64,000 nucleotides of DNA from Dendrocalamus latiflorus (taxonomy: Eukaryota > Streptophyta > Magnoliopsida > Poales > Poaceae): contig CM029644.1 of assembly GCA_017311315.1 (NCBI GenBank), positions 28,849,606 through 28,913,605 on the forward strand. Direction: 5' to 3'. The translations under genes were made by a program, and so were the position numbers. The notes below the pieces were generated by a model. It saw nothing but the letters and a program-made list of their open reading frames with translations, ran no database searches and was not told where the DNA came from. This document shows positions 47,606 to 57,973 of this stretch, piece after piece (position 1 is the first letter of the stretch; every line of letters begins with the position of its first letter).

Positions 47606-48377
47606 GTTTTAAAAACATATTTTTAAAATACTAATTATTATACTAGAAAATGATAATCCAAGCCAACACTAAAAGAACCAGTCATGAATACATGTGTACG
47701 GCTCGCGCACCACAGGTTTGGCCTTATATTCTTCTCTCTCTGGTGTGTCCTTTTCCCATGATGGAGACAGTGCATGCACGCTCCACAGATGGATGGTACA
47801 ATGCATGAGCTTGTGATAGTTAGTAGTACTAGGATATGATATGGACTGGCCAGTCGATGCAGGGACACGAAGGCAATCAAGTGCATGGAGGCAGACGAGA
47901 ATCCAGGAAATATCGTGCTGCCATGAGTCATCGATTGAGGAACCAGACATGAGTGGAACGTAACCATGGAATCGGGAACATGTGTCGCCCGAGGGAGACG
48001 AAGGGAATCGTGGATGGATGCTGCACCGGCCAAGGTGAGGTGATGTTTGGTGTGGCTTGCACGACAGCAACTCATCAGCGATCTGTTTTATATAAATGTC
48101 ACTTATTTTTTTTTGTTAAATTTAGTTTTCATTTTTATAAGCCTAGCCCTCTAGAATTTACCGCGTCCGACGGATACCTACCGAGCTCGCTCGACAAGTC
48201 GCTGCCTAGCCACCGGCCAGTGTCAGCAATGCAAAGTGCAGTTATTAGTAACAATTAGGTGATGATTAGCGGTAATTAAAACACCAACCTGTGCGCTGCC
48301 GCAAACGGACGGCTCGGCGAACGATCTCTCGAGCTACTGTAGCTCAAAAGCAGGCACGCTCCCTTACCGAGTGCCTC
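47606..48377. other. Intergenic stretch
   Basis: A 145-codon minus frame (47638-48075) has no domain, signal or biased codon use that would support it. No repeat was recognised. Confidence 0.4.
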
Positions 48378-48676
48378 GGTAGATGCCTACTAGGCACAGT
48401 AGATTTACAAACGAAACTAGGTTTATAAAATCAAACATAAAGAAACCAAAATTAGAAAAAAAAACTACATCCCTATTTATATATATTGCGAGGAGACACC
48501 TTGGTCAGGTGACAAGCTGCTTGCCACGGTAGATACCTACTAGGCACAGTAGGTTTACAAACGAAACTAGGTTTATAAAATCAAACATAAAGAAACCAAA
48601 ATTAGAAAAAAAACTACATCCCTATTTATATATATTGCGAGGAGACGCCTTGGTCAGGTGACAAGCTGCTTGCCAT
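48378..48676 (+). repeat. 150-bp tandem duplication
   Basis: The unit beginning GGTAGATGCCTACTAGGCAC (48378) is repeated almost exactly from 48528, through TTTATAAAATCAAACATAAA and GCGAGGAGACNCCTTGGTC. Few substitutions separate the copies, so the duplication is fairly recent. Confidence 0.9.
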
Positions 48677-49190
48677 CTGCTATTGGGCAGCAAACGCCTA
48701 TCGCTAGCAGCCTCGCTACGTGTCATCTCTCTCATGCTGCCATCCACCCACCGGACACAGAAGTGTTATTTCTACAAATACATCCCGCATACGGTTAATT
48801 TTATAAATACAATCGCACCTAGCGCCAAATCAGCTAAAAACTCACCCTAAAATCGCATACGACTGCGTCAGCCCAAGAAATCAACAATCATACAAGCGAT
48901 TCGCCGATGATTTCCCACCCAACCAACAAGTACTGACTACTGAAGCATACATAGCAAATCTCCGCATGCGCTTACAGGTTAGCCCCAACACCCAAAATAC
49001 CACCAGCGCAAACTTACACCTGCGAGCTGGTGTCAACCAGATAGAGCTTGAAAATGGCACCCAGTCAAAACGAACTCGTCGCAGCCTAGTATAGTTTTGA
49101 GATTACTACAGGAGTACCGGACCGAAAATAATATCAAGGGGAGAACTGGTGTTCCACTAATTTCCTACTCTGCTGGATTGCACAACTCTT
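48677..49190. other. Intergenic sequence and probable 3' UTR of the G3BP-like gene
   Basis: No reading frame of note. The part nearest 49190 should be the 3' UTR of the minus-strand gene. Confidence 0.45.
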
Positions 49191-52100
49191 CTATGCAGCA
49201 ACTGGTGTTTGCTTCGGGCCATTGAAGCGGGCAGACCTTCCATTCCCATTCCCACTGTGGAAGGGGCGTGGCTGATGGTACCCATTCCCATTCTGATAAT
49301 AGCCGTTTTCGTTCTGACGGTACCCATTCCTGTCCTGCCGGTATCCGTTCTCATTCTGCCGGTAACCATTCCAGTTCTGATGGTAGCCGTCCCCGTTCTG
49401 ATGGTGACTGTTCCCCTGCGGTCCTCGACCATGGCCTGCATACTCATTCCGATTTCTGAATTCGTTCCTCATGTTGTCACCATCACGGTAGTTACCGTTG
49501 TTCGCGGAGCCCGCTCCCCGTCCCCTGAAGTTGTCGCCATCACGGTAGCTACCATTGTTCACAGAGCCCACTCCCCGTCCCCTGAAGTTGTCACCATCAC
49601 GGTAGCTACCATTGTTCACGAAGCCCACTCCCTGTCCCCTGAAGTTGTCATCACGGTAACCACCTCTGCCTGGTGGGAACCGACTGCCCCGAACATTGCC
49701 ATTGTTGTCACCATGGGTGATAACACCATTAACAACTGAAAGTGAAGAGACATACGAGACAATTGGTATATCAATTCAAACAAAAGCCAGGTTAAAAATA
49801 AATCAAGGAGCTGCAGCACCAGGTGTTTAACTTAGTTTCCTGTGAAATATGTCATCCAAGGATGCAAGGCCCAATAACCAGGAAAAGATCACTTCGTTGA
49901 TAATTGACAAACTAAATTAAACATGTAGGGAAGCAGCAATTTATGTACAATCAATCAGTAATTAGCAACATATTTTATCTGAGATGGAAAGGAAAACAAA
50001 TTACAATTCGATTGGCTTCCTAGCATCTAGAGACTATGTTATATAAGTTCTTGCTAGGTGTCATAGGCGTGGGCCTTGGGCCCAGCCGGTTTATTATTAG
50101 GAATTAGAGATTAGATTCTATTTGAATTAGAGATTAGGTTCCTTTTGTTAGAGATATAATTAGAGATATGATATGAATTCCTATATTATTAGAGATAGGA
50201 TTGGAATTAGACTATATCTGTTAGGGGGAGTCCATCTATATAAAGAGGGCTACCGCGTGCTATTGAGGGAAAGCAGAGAATTATCATAGTCTTCCACATC
50301 TAGTCCCTCTCCCTCTCGTTCTACGCCGACGCCATACGGCCATCCTCTCGGTGGTGTTTATCCCTCATGAACTAAGGTTCATGACACTAGGCTACATGCA
50401 CCTTCTATTATTGAGAGTTAGGGCACATGCATCTTCAAATTCAGGAACACACAGATTGTCTTATGCTGTGCAGGTCAGAATGCTTGCTCACCTCTTGTTG
50501 TGGTTCGTTTCTCCTCGACATAAGAGTCTTTCGAGCCAAAACGAATTGGGGATGCCTAAAAATCAAAACAAATATTAGTTATATTACATACTATCTTGCA
50601 CCATCCTGCAGATGTTCAAATGGTGAAACCATGATGTACAGGTAGGCCAAGTCACAATTAGCCCCACTCTAAATTTAAAAGAAAGATAAATGTGCTCCAG
50701 CTAATTTAAACAACACCAATAGATTCAACACAGCTTACTTAGACTGCAGATGTAGTCCTAGTAAAACTGAAACCAAATGCACACTACAGCTAAATAATTA
50801 TCTTGTATACTATGAACTAAGACGACCATCCTGAAAAACAAACCTCAATTGCTGCTTGCATGGATTGCTGAGACTCAAATTCAACGAAGCCAAAGCAGAA
50901 CCGATCAGGCTGCAGAACCATGATGAAAATGTCAACAAGAATATGATTTGTGGAAACCAAACCTACAAGATTAGCTAACCTGACGGTTTCTAACTTGTAT
51001 ACCACCAGGCTTGATAGCACCAAATTTCCTAAACTCTTCCTCAACCATTTCAACAGTTGCATTGAAAGGTAAATTCTTCACAAAAACTGAATACCCTTGC
51101 CCTACAGAACAAGGTAGTGTTACAGTCCAGTACAAAAAAAAACACGTGTTTCTTTTTTTATATATAAAAAAAGAAGTGGAGAAAGAACCAACCAACAGAA
51201 ACATTTTTGTCACTTGGAGGTGTAGAATCAGCTGCATGAGCAGGTTTTGCAGGTAAAGACACAGATTTCTCCACATTTTCAGCTCCCTTTACTGTTGGCT
51301 TTGGTTTGGGTTTGGGCTTGGCAACCGGTGGAGGAGGTGCACCCTCATTCATGACTTTAACCTTATAATACAAGTCATAGAAGGCAGAAAGTAAGCACAG
51401 ATACCACAAGGAAATTATTATTTTATATTCAGAATTCAAGCACTACCAAGTAGTGGAAAAGGTGCAGGAAAACAAGAGAAAACTCACAATTGACGCGTAA
51501 GACTTCTTAGTAACATCCTTCTGAGCTGAAGCAGGAGCAGCAGGTGCAGCCTCAGGGATCTTCTCTGCATCCTCACTAACTACTTTCACGCAAACACTAT
51601 TTTCTTGTGGAGAATTGTCAATTGCAGATGGATTTATGACTTTGTCGTCGTTGGAAATATTCTCTGCAGATGGAAGCTCTGGGTCTACACCCTCCTTGAC
51701 TGATGTTGTTTCTGGTCAAATATTGAAATGTCAGCAAAGCTATGGAAAGCAAATTTGAAAGTGCTCAAATTCCATTACCTGGCTCATCTGGAAAAGTGCC
51801 AATCTGAGTGTTTTCATTAACATGATTATCCAAAGCTTCATTTATCTCAATTGATGGCCTTTCTGGTGTATATCTAAGCACATCATTCAAAACAAAATAG
51901 CCTCCGTTTTCTTGTGGAGCAAGGAAGAATGACTGAGTAAATCTGTGTTTCACAGTATCAGCAGCAGTGAAAGATCCAGTAACCAAAATGAGCACACCAT
52001 CCTTGTGGGATAACTGCGTATCTACATTCTCTATCTCTATCAAACTGCTAGTGAAGTCTGTAGACAAAATTTGTTCACTGATAGCCTGGTCAAGCACAGG

Positions 52101-53007
52101 AAACAAATCAATTACAATAAATCCAACCATATACCTCATAAATGAGTTGTAAGAACAAAGTGATATGACCTTGCTTAATTGATTACATATTACAAAGTGA
52201 TACTATATTGTACATGGCACACAACCTCGCAGCAAATGGCATTACATGGTTGTACATGAATGCTCCATAATAAGATGACCTAAAGACCATATTGGCATGC
52301 ACAACTTTAGCTAATAGATATTCATCAGTCACATTTCAGCAGCAAGTATGGACTAACAATTGCACCAATACGGCACTACCAATACAACATGCCCAATTTA
52401 CAATAAAAAAATTCACACTTACATAGGAGTCCAAATGATAGAACACACAGAAGTAGCATCCAGTTACCAATTATAATATGGTCACGCCAGACCCGCCTAC
52501 TAACCTCAACATGCTAACAAAACTATTAACTACGGAAGGACCATCTACCAGTATATTTTGTCCTCAAGCTATTCTAAATAATAAAGAGTACAAGTAAAGT
52601 CTACTGCATGAATGAAAATCAAGCTCCAGATATTTGAAATGAGCGAAGAAGCGTGTCCCTAGTCCGATGTCCACCTAGTAGTGTTCAAACATCTCATACA
52701 TAAATGGAAGAGCATACAATACTGTTGCAAAGAACTTACATGCATAGTGGTTACACATGTCATGGTTCCATTAGAATCTGGTCGACCAAGAAAACTTTCA
52801 TCATGATAGAACTTATGGACATGCTCTGGTGTCTTATACAGAACACTGTAGTACTGTTGAACAAATGCAACCCCAATCTGTAAGCAAGACCACAATCATG
52901 TTCAACAATACAACAATTATTAAGATGAGATTATTAATTAGAAGGGAGAAAAACACTACCACATGCGGATTACAAGGAGCTACCGAGTTCCCAGCTTGCA
53001 TAGCCAT
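49191..53007 (-). CDS. G3BP-like protein: NTF2-like domain plus RRM, nine coding exons
   Basis: Coding exons: 53007-52960, 52877-52740, 52085-51779, 51711-51488, 51361-51193, 51101-50980, 50909-50844, 50555-50492, 49735-49191. All introns are GT/AG and the sum, 1683 nt, gives an unbroken 560-residue frame. Residues 1-130 form the NTF2-like domain (VIGVAFVQQYYSVL, FYHDESFLGRP, TVKHRFTQSFFLAPQ). An acidic linker and a Lys-Pro run (PKPKPKPT) follow. The RRM has RNP2 VFVKNL and RNP1 FCFGFVEF and ends at VEEKRTTTR. The C-terminus is an RG/N/Q-rich tail. Plant G3BPs are cytoplasmic RNA-binding proteins that enter stress granules. The tail is long for the family and repetitive. The RRM/tail intron (50491-49736) carries a solo LTR. 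A non-coding leader exon is inferred at about 55645-55480. Confidence 0.93.
49240..49690 (-). repeat. In-frame coding repeats in the G3BP-like C-terminal tail
   Basis: Two kinds lie in the last exon. A 57-bp/19-residue unit, NNGSYRDGDNFRGRG plus four residues, repeats about three times (about 49480-49650). A 21-bp/7-residue unit, NGYRQNE and variants, repeats about six times (about 49265-49385). The result is an Arg/Gly- and Asn/Gln/Tyr-rich low-complexity tail of the kind that supports RNA binding and condensation. Confidence 0.85.
50059..50386 (+). mobile_element. Solo LTR (328 bp) with TSD CTAGG in the G3BP-gene intron
   Basis: It starts TGTCATAGGCGTGGG and ends TTCATGACA. The flanks are an exact five-base repeat CTAGG (50054-50058 and 50387-50391). 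A TATA box, TCTATATAAAGAGGGC, lies near 50236. There is no internal domain, so it is a solo LTR, probably Ty1/copia by size. It is antisense to the host gene and does not touch the splice sites. Confidence 0.85.
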
Positions 53008-53025
53008 TGCTGCGCACGGGATAAC

Positions 53026-55645
53026 ACTGAATGAATAGAAGATGCATAACCATTTAGCAGCATCCAAAAAATATTGCAGCACCTCAAAAGCTATAATTAA
53101 TCAAGAAGGTTCATAGTAAAATGGAAAAAGTGCCGCAGCAAAACAGATTGTAGCTGCAAAAAAGGTGAACTAATTTGTTGAGCACCTAGCTATGAGCTCC
53201 TCTGTTTCCAAGTAACCAAACCCTTGCAAAAACCAAGCAATCAGCAACTCAGGACAATGGTCTATGGGTCTACCTATAACCTATGCATCCATGTTGACAC
53301 TGGTATTTCCAGCAGCCCCAAGCAAAGATAATTAGCAAAGCTTAACTAATCAGAACATATATAGCATATATCACATTAACTATCAAATTGTGGATACAAC
53401 AATCATACTTTGACTTGTAAATTTTCGTTTCTCCCAATTATCATAACAATGATGACACCTCATAATAGTTGCCACCTTCTCCCAATAATCATACCAAAAA
53501 TCACCATTTTTTCATCTGAACCAAAGCATGAGATTATCCAACATTAGAAAGACCAGAATCAACATGAAAGCAGGAATAGTTACCACATCTTTCTGCAAAG
53601 GAAAAGTGACTAAAGAACAACACCCATACAGAAACAACAACACAACAAAGGAAAACATTCGAAAGTTCAGAATGAAACAATAAGCTGCGCTAACAAAATG
53701 AACAAAGGGCACATCAAACCATCCACCACATCTGATGCACCTACGCCTATTGCACAAACTTATGTTCAACAAGGTGAAAGCCATAAACATTATTTAGTTT
53801 GACCTGCAGCTCACTGCCAATTAACATTACCACCAACAATACGAAACCACACAAGAGACAACAGGGGTAGCTCAAGTTTCCCGTCTAACGGCCTCTACAA
53901 AATTCGTGTTGGATTTGCAGCACAAGGCTGTCCTGATGCTCCATACCCATCAACCGCCAACATGTTGTAGGTGTGAAACCCAAACATAAGTGAGGGGACA
54001 GACGTCGGCCGTCTGACAGGTCATCATCTACGAAAGTAAAAATCACATGAGAATATATACAGGTTTTTTTGGGGGGGGGGGGGGGGGTCTAATAGGACCA
54101 CCCTACTCCAGTCAGTGAGCCAATGGGGGGTTACCTCCGGGGAGGGAGTCCCCGAGGGCTCACCAGTTTGAATATGCTTCTTTATTACTCATGAGAGTTC
54201 AAGAGAGCTTCCCTTACAAATGAGGGATACATGGGGTATTTATAAGCTCTTGAGCCTGTATAAATGACAGGAATACCCTTTGGAGAGATAACTAGCCTAT
54301 TAGTACAAGAGAGGGGTACTATAGTTTTTTTCTAAGCATGACTATAATTCTTCTATCTGTATGCAGGTGTCTTTTGCAGAGTGGGCCCAATTAGTGGAGG
54401 AATGATTTTATTCCTCCAACACTAGCCCCTTGCCCATTGCAGACTTGGATTGTCATACTTGCCATGTTAAGGCGGATACTTAGCCAAAACTTGGCGGATC
54501 CAAATTGTATTTGTATCCAAAAATGGGTGCCGAAGCCATGATGAACTCTTAGGCTTAACAAAAATGTTACTCCCAAAATATGGCAAAGTTTTTGGCTTAT
54601 CCAAAACTTTGGCACCTGGTCCACGGCGAAGCTCACAAGTTAGCCCAAGGCAAGTATCCCCAAGCTATATCAAAAATTCAACTGGGTTCCACGCCATTGG
54701 GCATTGTACTAGATTGTACGGCCTGCCTCGCGAGATAGTGTTTGGCCCGGCTGCTTAAACTGGCCCATCCGAGCCAACTCATCTGTGGGCCATTCGGCCT
54801 ACCCGTCTTCATGCGAGAGGACAGAGGTGGGGTGCCCTTGCTGCTTCCCCATTCCTTACAACCACCAGCTTCCTGTCTGAGGCGAGACACCGAGTGAAGG
54901 CCAAAGGGAAAAAGGGGAAAACACGGGACCAGGGATTTCCACGGCAAGCTGGAGCTCGATGTCCGAGGGCGTCGGGCCCAGGTGAGCAAGGGGCCTTTGG
55001 TGCAGCTGGCACTGCTCGCCATGGCCGACATCCAGGACGACGAGGATGGGCCCCGTGCTTCCATGGAATTCATACAACATGGCATTTTTTTTAGAAAAAA
55101 GGGGGCTTTTCCATCACATGAAGGCATAAACCCTAGCTAACGCCAGATGAAAGCTCGTTCGTATCCCGACGAGGCCCCTCCTACAATATACCACCTAAAA
55201 TAATCCACACAATCGCCCCGCCAAAAGCATAAAATCGTGCACAAATCCACAACCAACCTATTCCAACCTAAATCTCCCTAAAGTCCCAATAGGCCAATAT
55301 CACACCATCTCCACGCACCAAACGCGATTCCCACACCAGATCAACCAGTGAAACCCACAGAGTCCACAGATCGCGCCACGACGAACGCACAACAAGCAAA
55401 CAAACTCGATCGCCGGGGGGCGCGCCATAGCCTAAAAGCAGAGATCGAGACGCATAGGGGTTACGGAGAGGAATACAACCTTCCGAACGGGGAGGGCTCC
55501 CGGAGGGGGCGAACCGAGCGCGACTCGACGGCGCCTCTGCCGCCGCCGTCCACGGCAGGGGAAAACCCTAGCGGAGCGAGTCGGCGGTCGCGAGGAGGAG
55601 GAGGAGGCCGAGCAGTTCGACTCGAGCTGGGGAGGCGAAGCGAAG
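53026..55645 (-). promoter_or_regulatory. Inferred 5' UTR exon and 2.45-kb leader intron of the G3BP-like gene
   Basis: A minus-strand TATA box (TATATAAA, 55678-55671) is followed by a leader of about 165 bases ending TTCGGAAG/GTTGTATTC at 55480. A matching acceptor CATTCAG/TGTTAT at 53026 lies 19 bases before the ATG. Leader introns are common in plant RNA-binding protein genes. The intron contains an LTR-like insertion (54085-54421) and AT-rich sequence. cDNA would settle the model. Confidence 0.55.
54085..54421 (-). mobile_element. LTR-like insertion in the G3BP leader intron
   Basis: On the minus strand it begins TGTTGGAGGAATAAAATC at 54421. It holds a TATA-like CTTATAAATACCCC near 54237 and an AATAAAGAAG polyadenylation-like signal near 54200. 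The other end dissolves into a 17-base G run (54071-54087), so neither a CA end nor a target duplication can be confirmed. Confidence 0.5.
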
Positions 55646-55875
55646 CGAGAGTTGGGAGGCGGCGGAAGGGTTTATATAGACCAAAACAAAACGGGGAAGG
55701 GTTTTCCGTGTCACGTTCGGAGCAGGGCGCGGTGCGCGGGTGGGCTTCACTGACAGGCCCGGCCCAGTAAAAATTGATATTATGTGGGCTTAATGGGCTG
55801 CTAATCACAACGTGCTCTGGCCCATTAACAGCGGGGAGGCCTATATTCCCACGGAGTGAACGAAGACAGGTCTTA
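55646..55875. promoter_or_regulatory. Bidirectional promoter between the G3BP-like gene and UTP18
   Basis: Divergent genes are separated by about 200 bases. A minus-strand TATA box (55678-55671) serves the G3BP side. The UTP18 side has several site II elements TGGGCY (55741-55746, 55785-55790, 55794-55799, and inverted GGCCCA at 55819-55824) followed by a telo-box AAACCCTA at 55875-55882. The site II plus telo-box pair is known from plant ribosomal-protein and ribosome-biogenesis genes. This fits UTP18 and suggests growth-linked expression. Confidence 0.65.
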
Positions 55876-56299
55876 AACCCTAGAGCCTCCGCGCCCTCTC
55901 TCCCACCAGCCGCCGCCCAGCCTCCTGCCGCATACCGGGACACCGGAGCTTCACCGCCGTCAGGATCTTCCGGTACGCCTCTATCAATTTCACGTCTTCT
56001 TGTTCAATCCGCGAGCAAGAGTCGTTTGATGCGTTGCGATATCGATTATTGATTGTCCTCGGGAAGAAAAAAATATCATGCAAATTCTTGCTACTGACTA
56101 CTGTAGCGTCTGCGCCTGTCTTCGTGTGGTAAAAATTCGTTTTGGTTTTTCATGTGCTAGAGACCCAATTTAGAAGCCTGGCTTGATCTTTAGTAGCATC
56201 AGTATCTCCTACCTTGCAATCAGTGGAAGCTCTGTACGTTTATGGGATTAGGTTTGTCTAAATTATTGGTGGTTTTGGCAGGCCGTCCCTCCGGGCAAG
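55876..56299 (+). promoter_or_regulatory. UTP18 5' leader with one intron
   Basis: A leader ending CGGATCTTCCG-type sequence at 55972 meets a GT donor (GTACGCC). The acceptor TTTTGGCAG at 56281 lies 18 bases before the ATG. An in-frame start farther upstream is not available, so the intron is in the 5' UTR. Borders are by eye. Confidence 0.55.
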
Positions 56300-57973
56300 A
56301 TGAGCTTGATATCGCAGAACGTGCTCCAGAAGCGCCACCTGGAGAAAAGCGGAACTGATGATGATAATGATGAGGGCATTGGCTTCCCCATTGCTGAGGA
56401 TGCAGAGGTTGGGAAGGAAGCCAAGTCGGAGAACCGCAATAAGGAGAGGAAGAAGAAGATGGCTAAGTTACTGGAGGCCAAGCAGAACCAGGAGGAGGAG
56501 GAGATGAGGCAGCTGGAGAGTTCTCTGTTTGGTACCCTCTATGCACCGCTGGAGTTCGGCACTGAGATTGGGGCTACGGCGGCGGCTCCTGGCCAGGATG
56601 CGCCTTTGTTCTTCATGGATCGGTCTGCTGGTGACGGCGAGGATGACATGCCTGTTTACGAGGAGGACTTGTCCGGGGAGGGTGAGGAAGATGAGATGGG
56701 TAACAGGGGGAGGAAGCCTGTTTGGGTGGATGACGAGGAGGAGAGGACTGAGGTGGACATCTTGAAGGTTGCAAGGCTGAGGAAGTTGAGAAAGGAGGCT
56801 GATGAGTGTGTGATCTCGGGCAAAGAGTATGAGGCTAGGTTGCGTGGTCAGCATGCCAAATTGAACCCCTTCACTGGCTGGGCCGATATGGACCGGAAAG
56901 CTCCTCTTCCCAGGGTGTCAGATGATGAGTCTGACGACGAGGGTGGAGTCGACGATATTCTTCGGAATAACAGTGAGCTTGTTGTCAAGGATACTGCTAA
57001 GCTCTTACCTGGCATGTTAGAGTTCTCAAGGCTTGTTGACGCTAATGCCCAGGAACCATCTAGTGGTCCTATCAATTCAGTGCAGTTTCATAGGAATGGG
57101 CAGCTGATGCTTGCTGCTGGTTTGGACAAACATCTGAGGTTTTTCCAGATTGACGGGAAGAGAAACCCCAAGATCCAGAGCATATTTATCGAGGACTGCC
57201 CGGTTCACAAGGCATCCTTTCTTCCTGATGGCTCTGAGGTGATCCTTTCAGGCAGGAGGAAGTTCTTCTACTCATTTGATCTGGTGAACGCTGCTGTTAG
57301 TAAGATTGGACCATTGACAGGACGTGAGGAGAAAAGCCTGGAAAACTTTGAGATATCACCTGATTCAAGAACCATTGCATTCGTTGGTAATGAGGGGTAC
57401 ATTCTTTTGATTTCTTCCAAAACAAAGCAGCTCATCGGAACCCTCAAGATGAATGGAAGTGTGCGTTCATTGGCTTTTGCGGACGGTGGGAATCAGCTAC
57501 TAAGCAGTGGCGGGGATGGCCATGTTTACCACTGGGATCTTAGGACAAGGAAGTGTATCCACAAGGCTACTGATGATGGTTCCCTGACAGGCGTTTCGCT
57601 TTGCACTTCGCAGGACAGCTCTTTCTTTGCTACAGGCTCCACCAGCGGCATCGTGAATGTGTATAAGAGGGATGAGTTTCTCGGCGGGAAAAGGAAGCCA
57701 CTGAAGACAATTGAAAATCTTACAACTGAGATTGGTGAAATGAAATTCAATCACGATGCCCAGATTTTGGCGATAAGCTCAGCTAGGGAGAGGAACGGGA
57801 TGAGGCTTGTGCATGTCCCGTCCTTCAGTGTGTTCCAAAACTGGCCAGGGCCTCGGTTCAGCCTTCACTACCCACGGTGCTTGGACTTCAGTCCGGGCAG
57901 CGGGTTCTTGTCTGTTGGACATGCTGGAGGAAAAGTTTTGCTATACAAGCTGCACCACTACCAAAATGCCTAA
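56300..57973 (+). CDS. UTP18: UTP18, WD40 subunit of the SSU processome (U3 snoRNP), intronless CDS
   Basis: 557 residues from MSLISQNVLQ. An N-terminal basic/acidic coiled region (ERKKKMAKLLEAKQNQEEEE) is followed by acidic stretches (GEGEEDEMG and DDESDDEGG). The conserved KPVWVDDEEE and LNPFTGWAD motifs come next. WD40 repeats then run from about residue 250 to the end (PINSVQFHRNGQLMLAAGLD, FLPDGSEVILSGRRKFF, LSSGGDGHVYHWDLRTRKC, FATGSTSGIVNVYK, FSPGSGFLSVGHAGGKVLLY). UTP18 belongs to the nucleolar complex that processes 18S pre-rRNA and helps recruit RNA-exosome cofactors. Length and layout match the family and there is no lesion. The gene lies head to head with the G3BP-like gene and tail to tail with LONGIFOLIA. 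Confidence 0.94.
   Translation: MSLISQNVLQKRHLEKSGTDDDNDEGIGFPIAEDAEVGKEAKSENRNKERKKKMAKLLEAKQNQEEEEMRQLESSLFGTLYAPLEFGTEIGATAAAPGQDAPLFFMDRSAGDGEDDMPVYEEDLSGEGEEDEMGNRGRKPVWVDDEEERTEVDILKVARLRKLRKEADECVISGKEYEARLRGQHAKLNPFTGWADMDRKAPLPRVSDDESDDEGGVDDILRNNSELVVKDTAKLLPGMLEFSRLVDANAQEPSSGPINSVQFHRNGQLMLAAGLDKHLRFFQIDGKRNPKIQSIFIEDCPVHKASFLPDGSEVILSGRRKFFYSFDLVNAAVSKIGPLTGREEKSLENFEISPDSRTIAFVGNEGYILLISSKTKQLIGTLKMNGSVRSLAFADGGNQLLSSGGDGHVYHWDLRTRKCIHKATDDGSLTGVSLCTSQDSSFFATGSTSGIVNVYKRDEFLGGKRKPLKTIENLTTEIGEMKFNHDAQILAISSARERNGMRLVHVPSFSVFQNWPGPRFSLHYPRCLDFSPGSGFLSVGHAGGKVLLYKLHHYQNA

Noticed and set aside
47638..48075. 145-codon minus-strand frame
   Set aside because: No domain, no coding-type composition and no supporting neighbours; treated as intergenic.
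54071..54087. 17-base G run as a G-quadruplex element
   Set aside because: A plain homopolymer at the edge of an LTR-like insertion, possibly of uncertain length in the assembly; no further sign of function.
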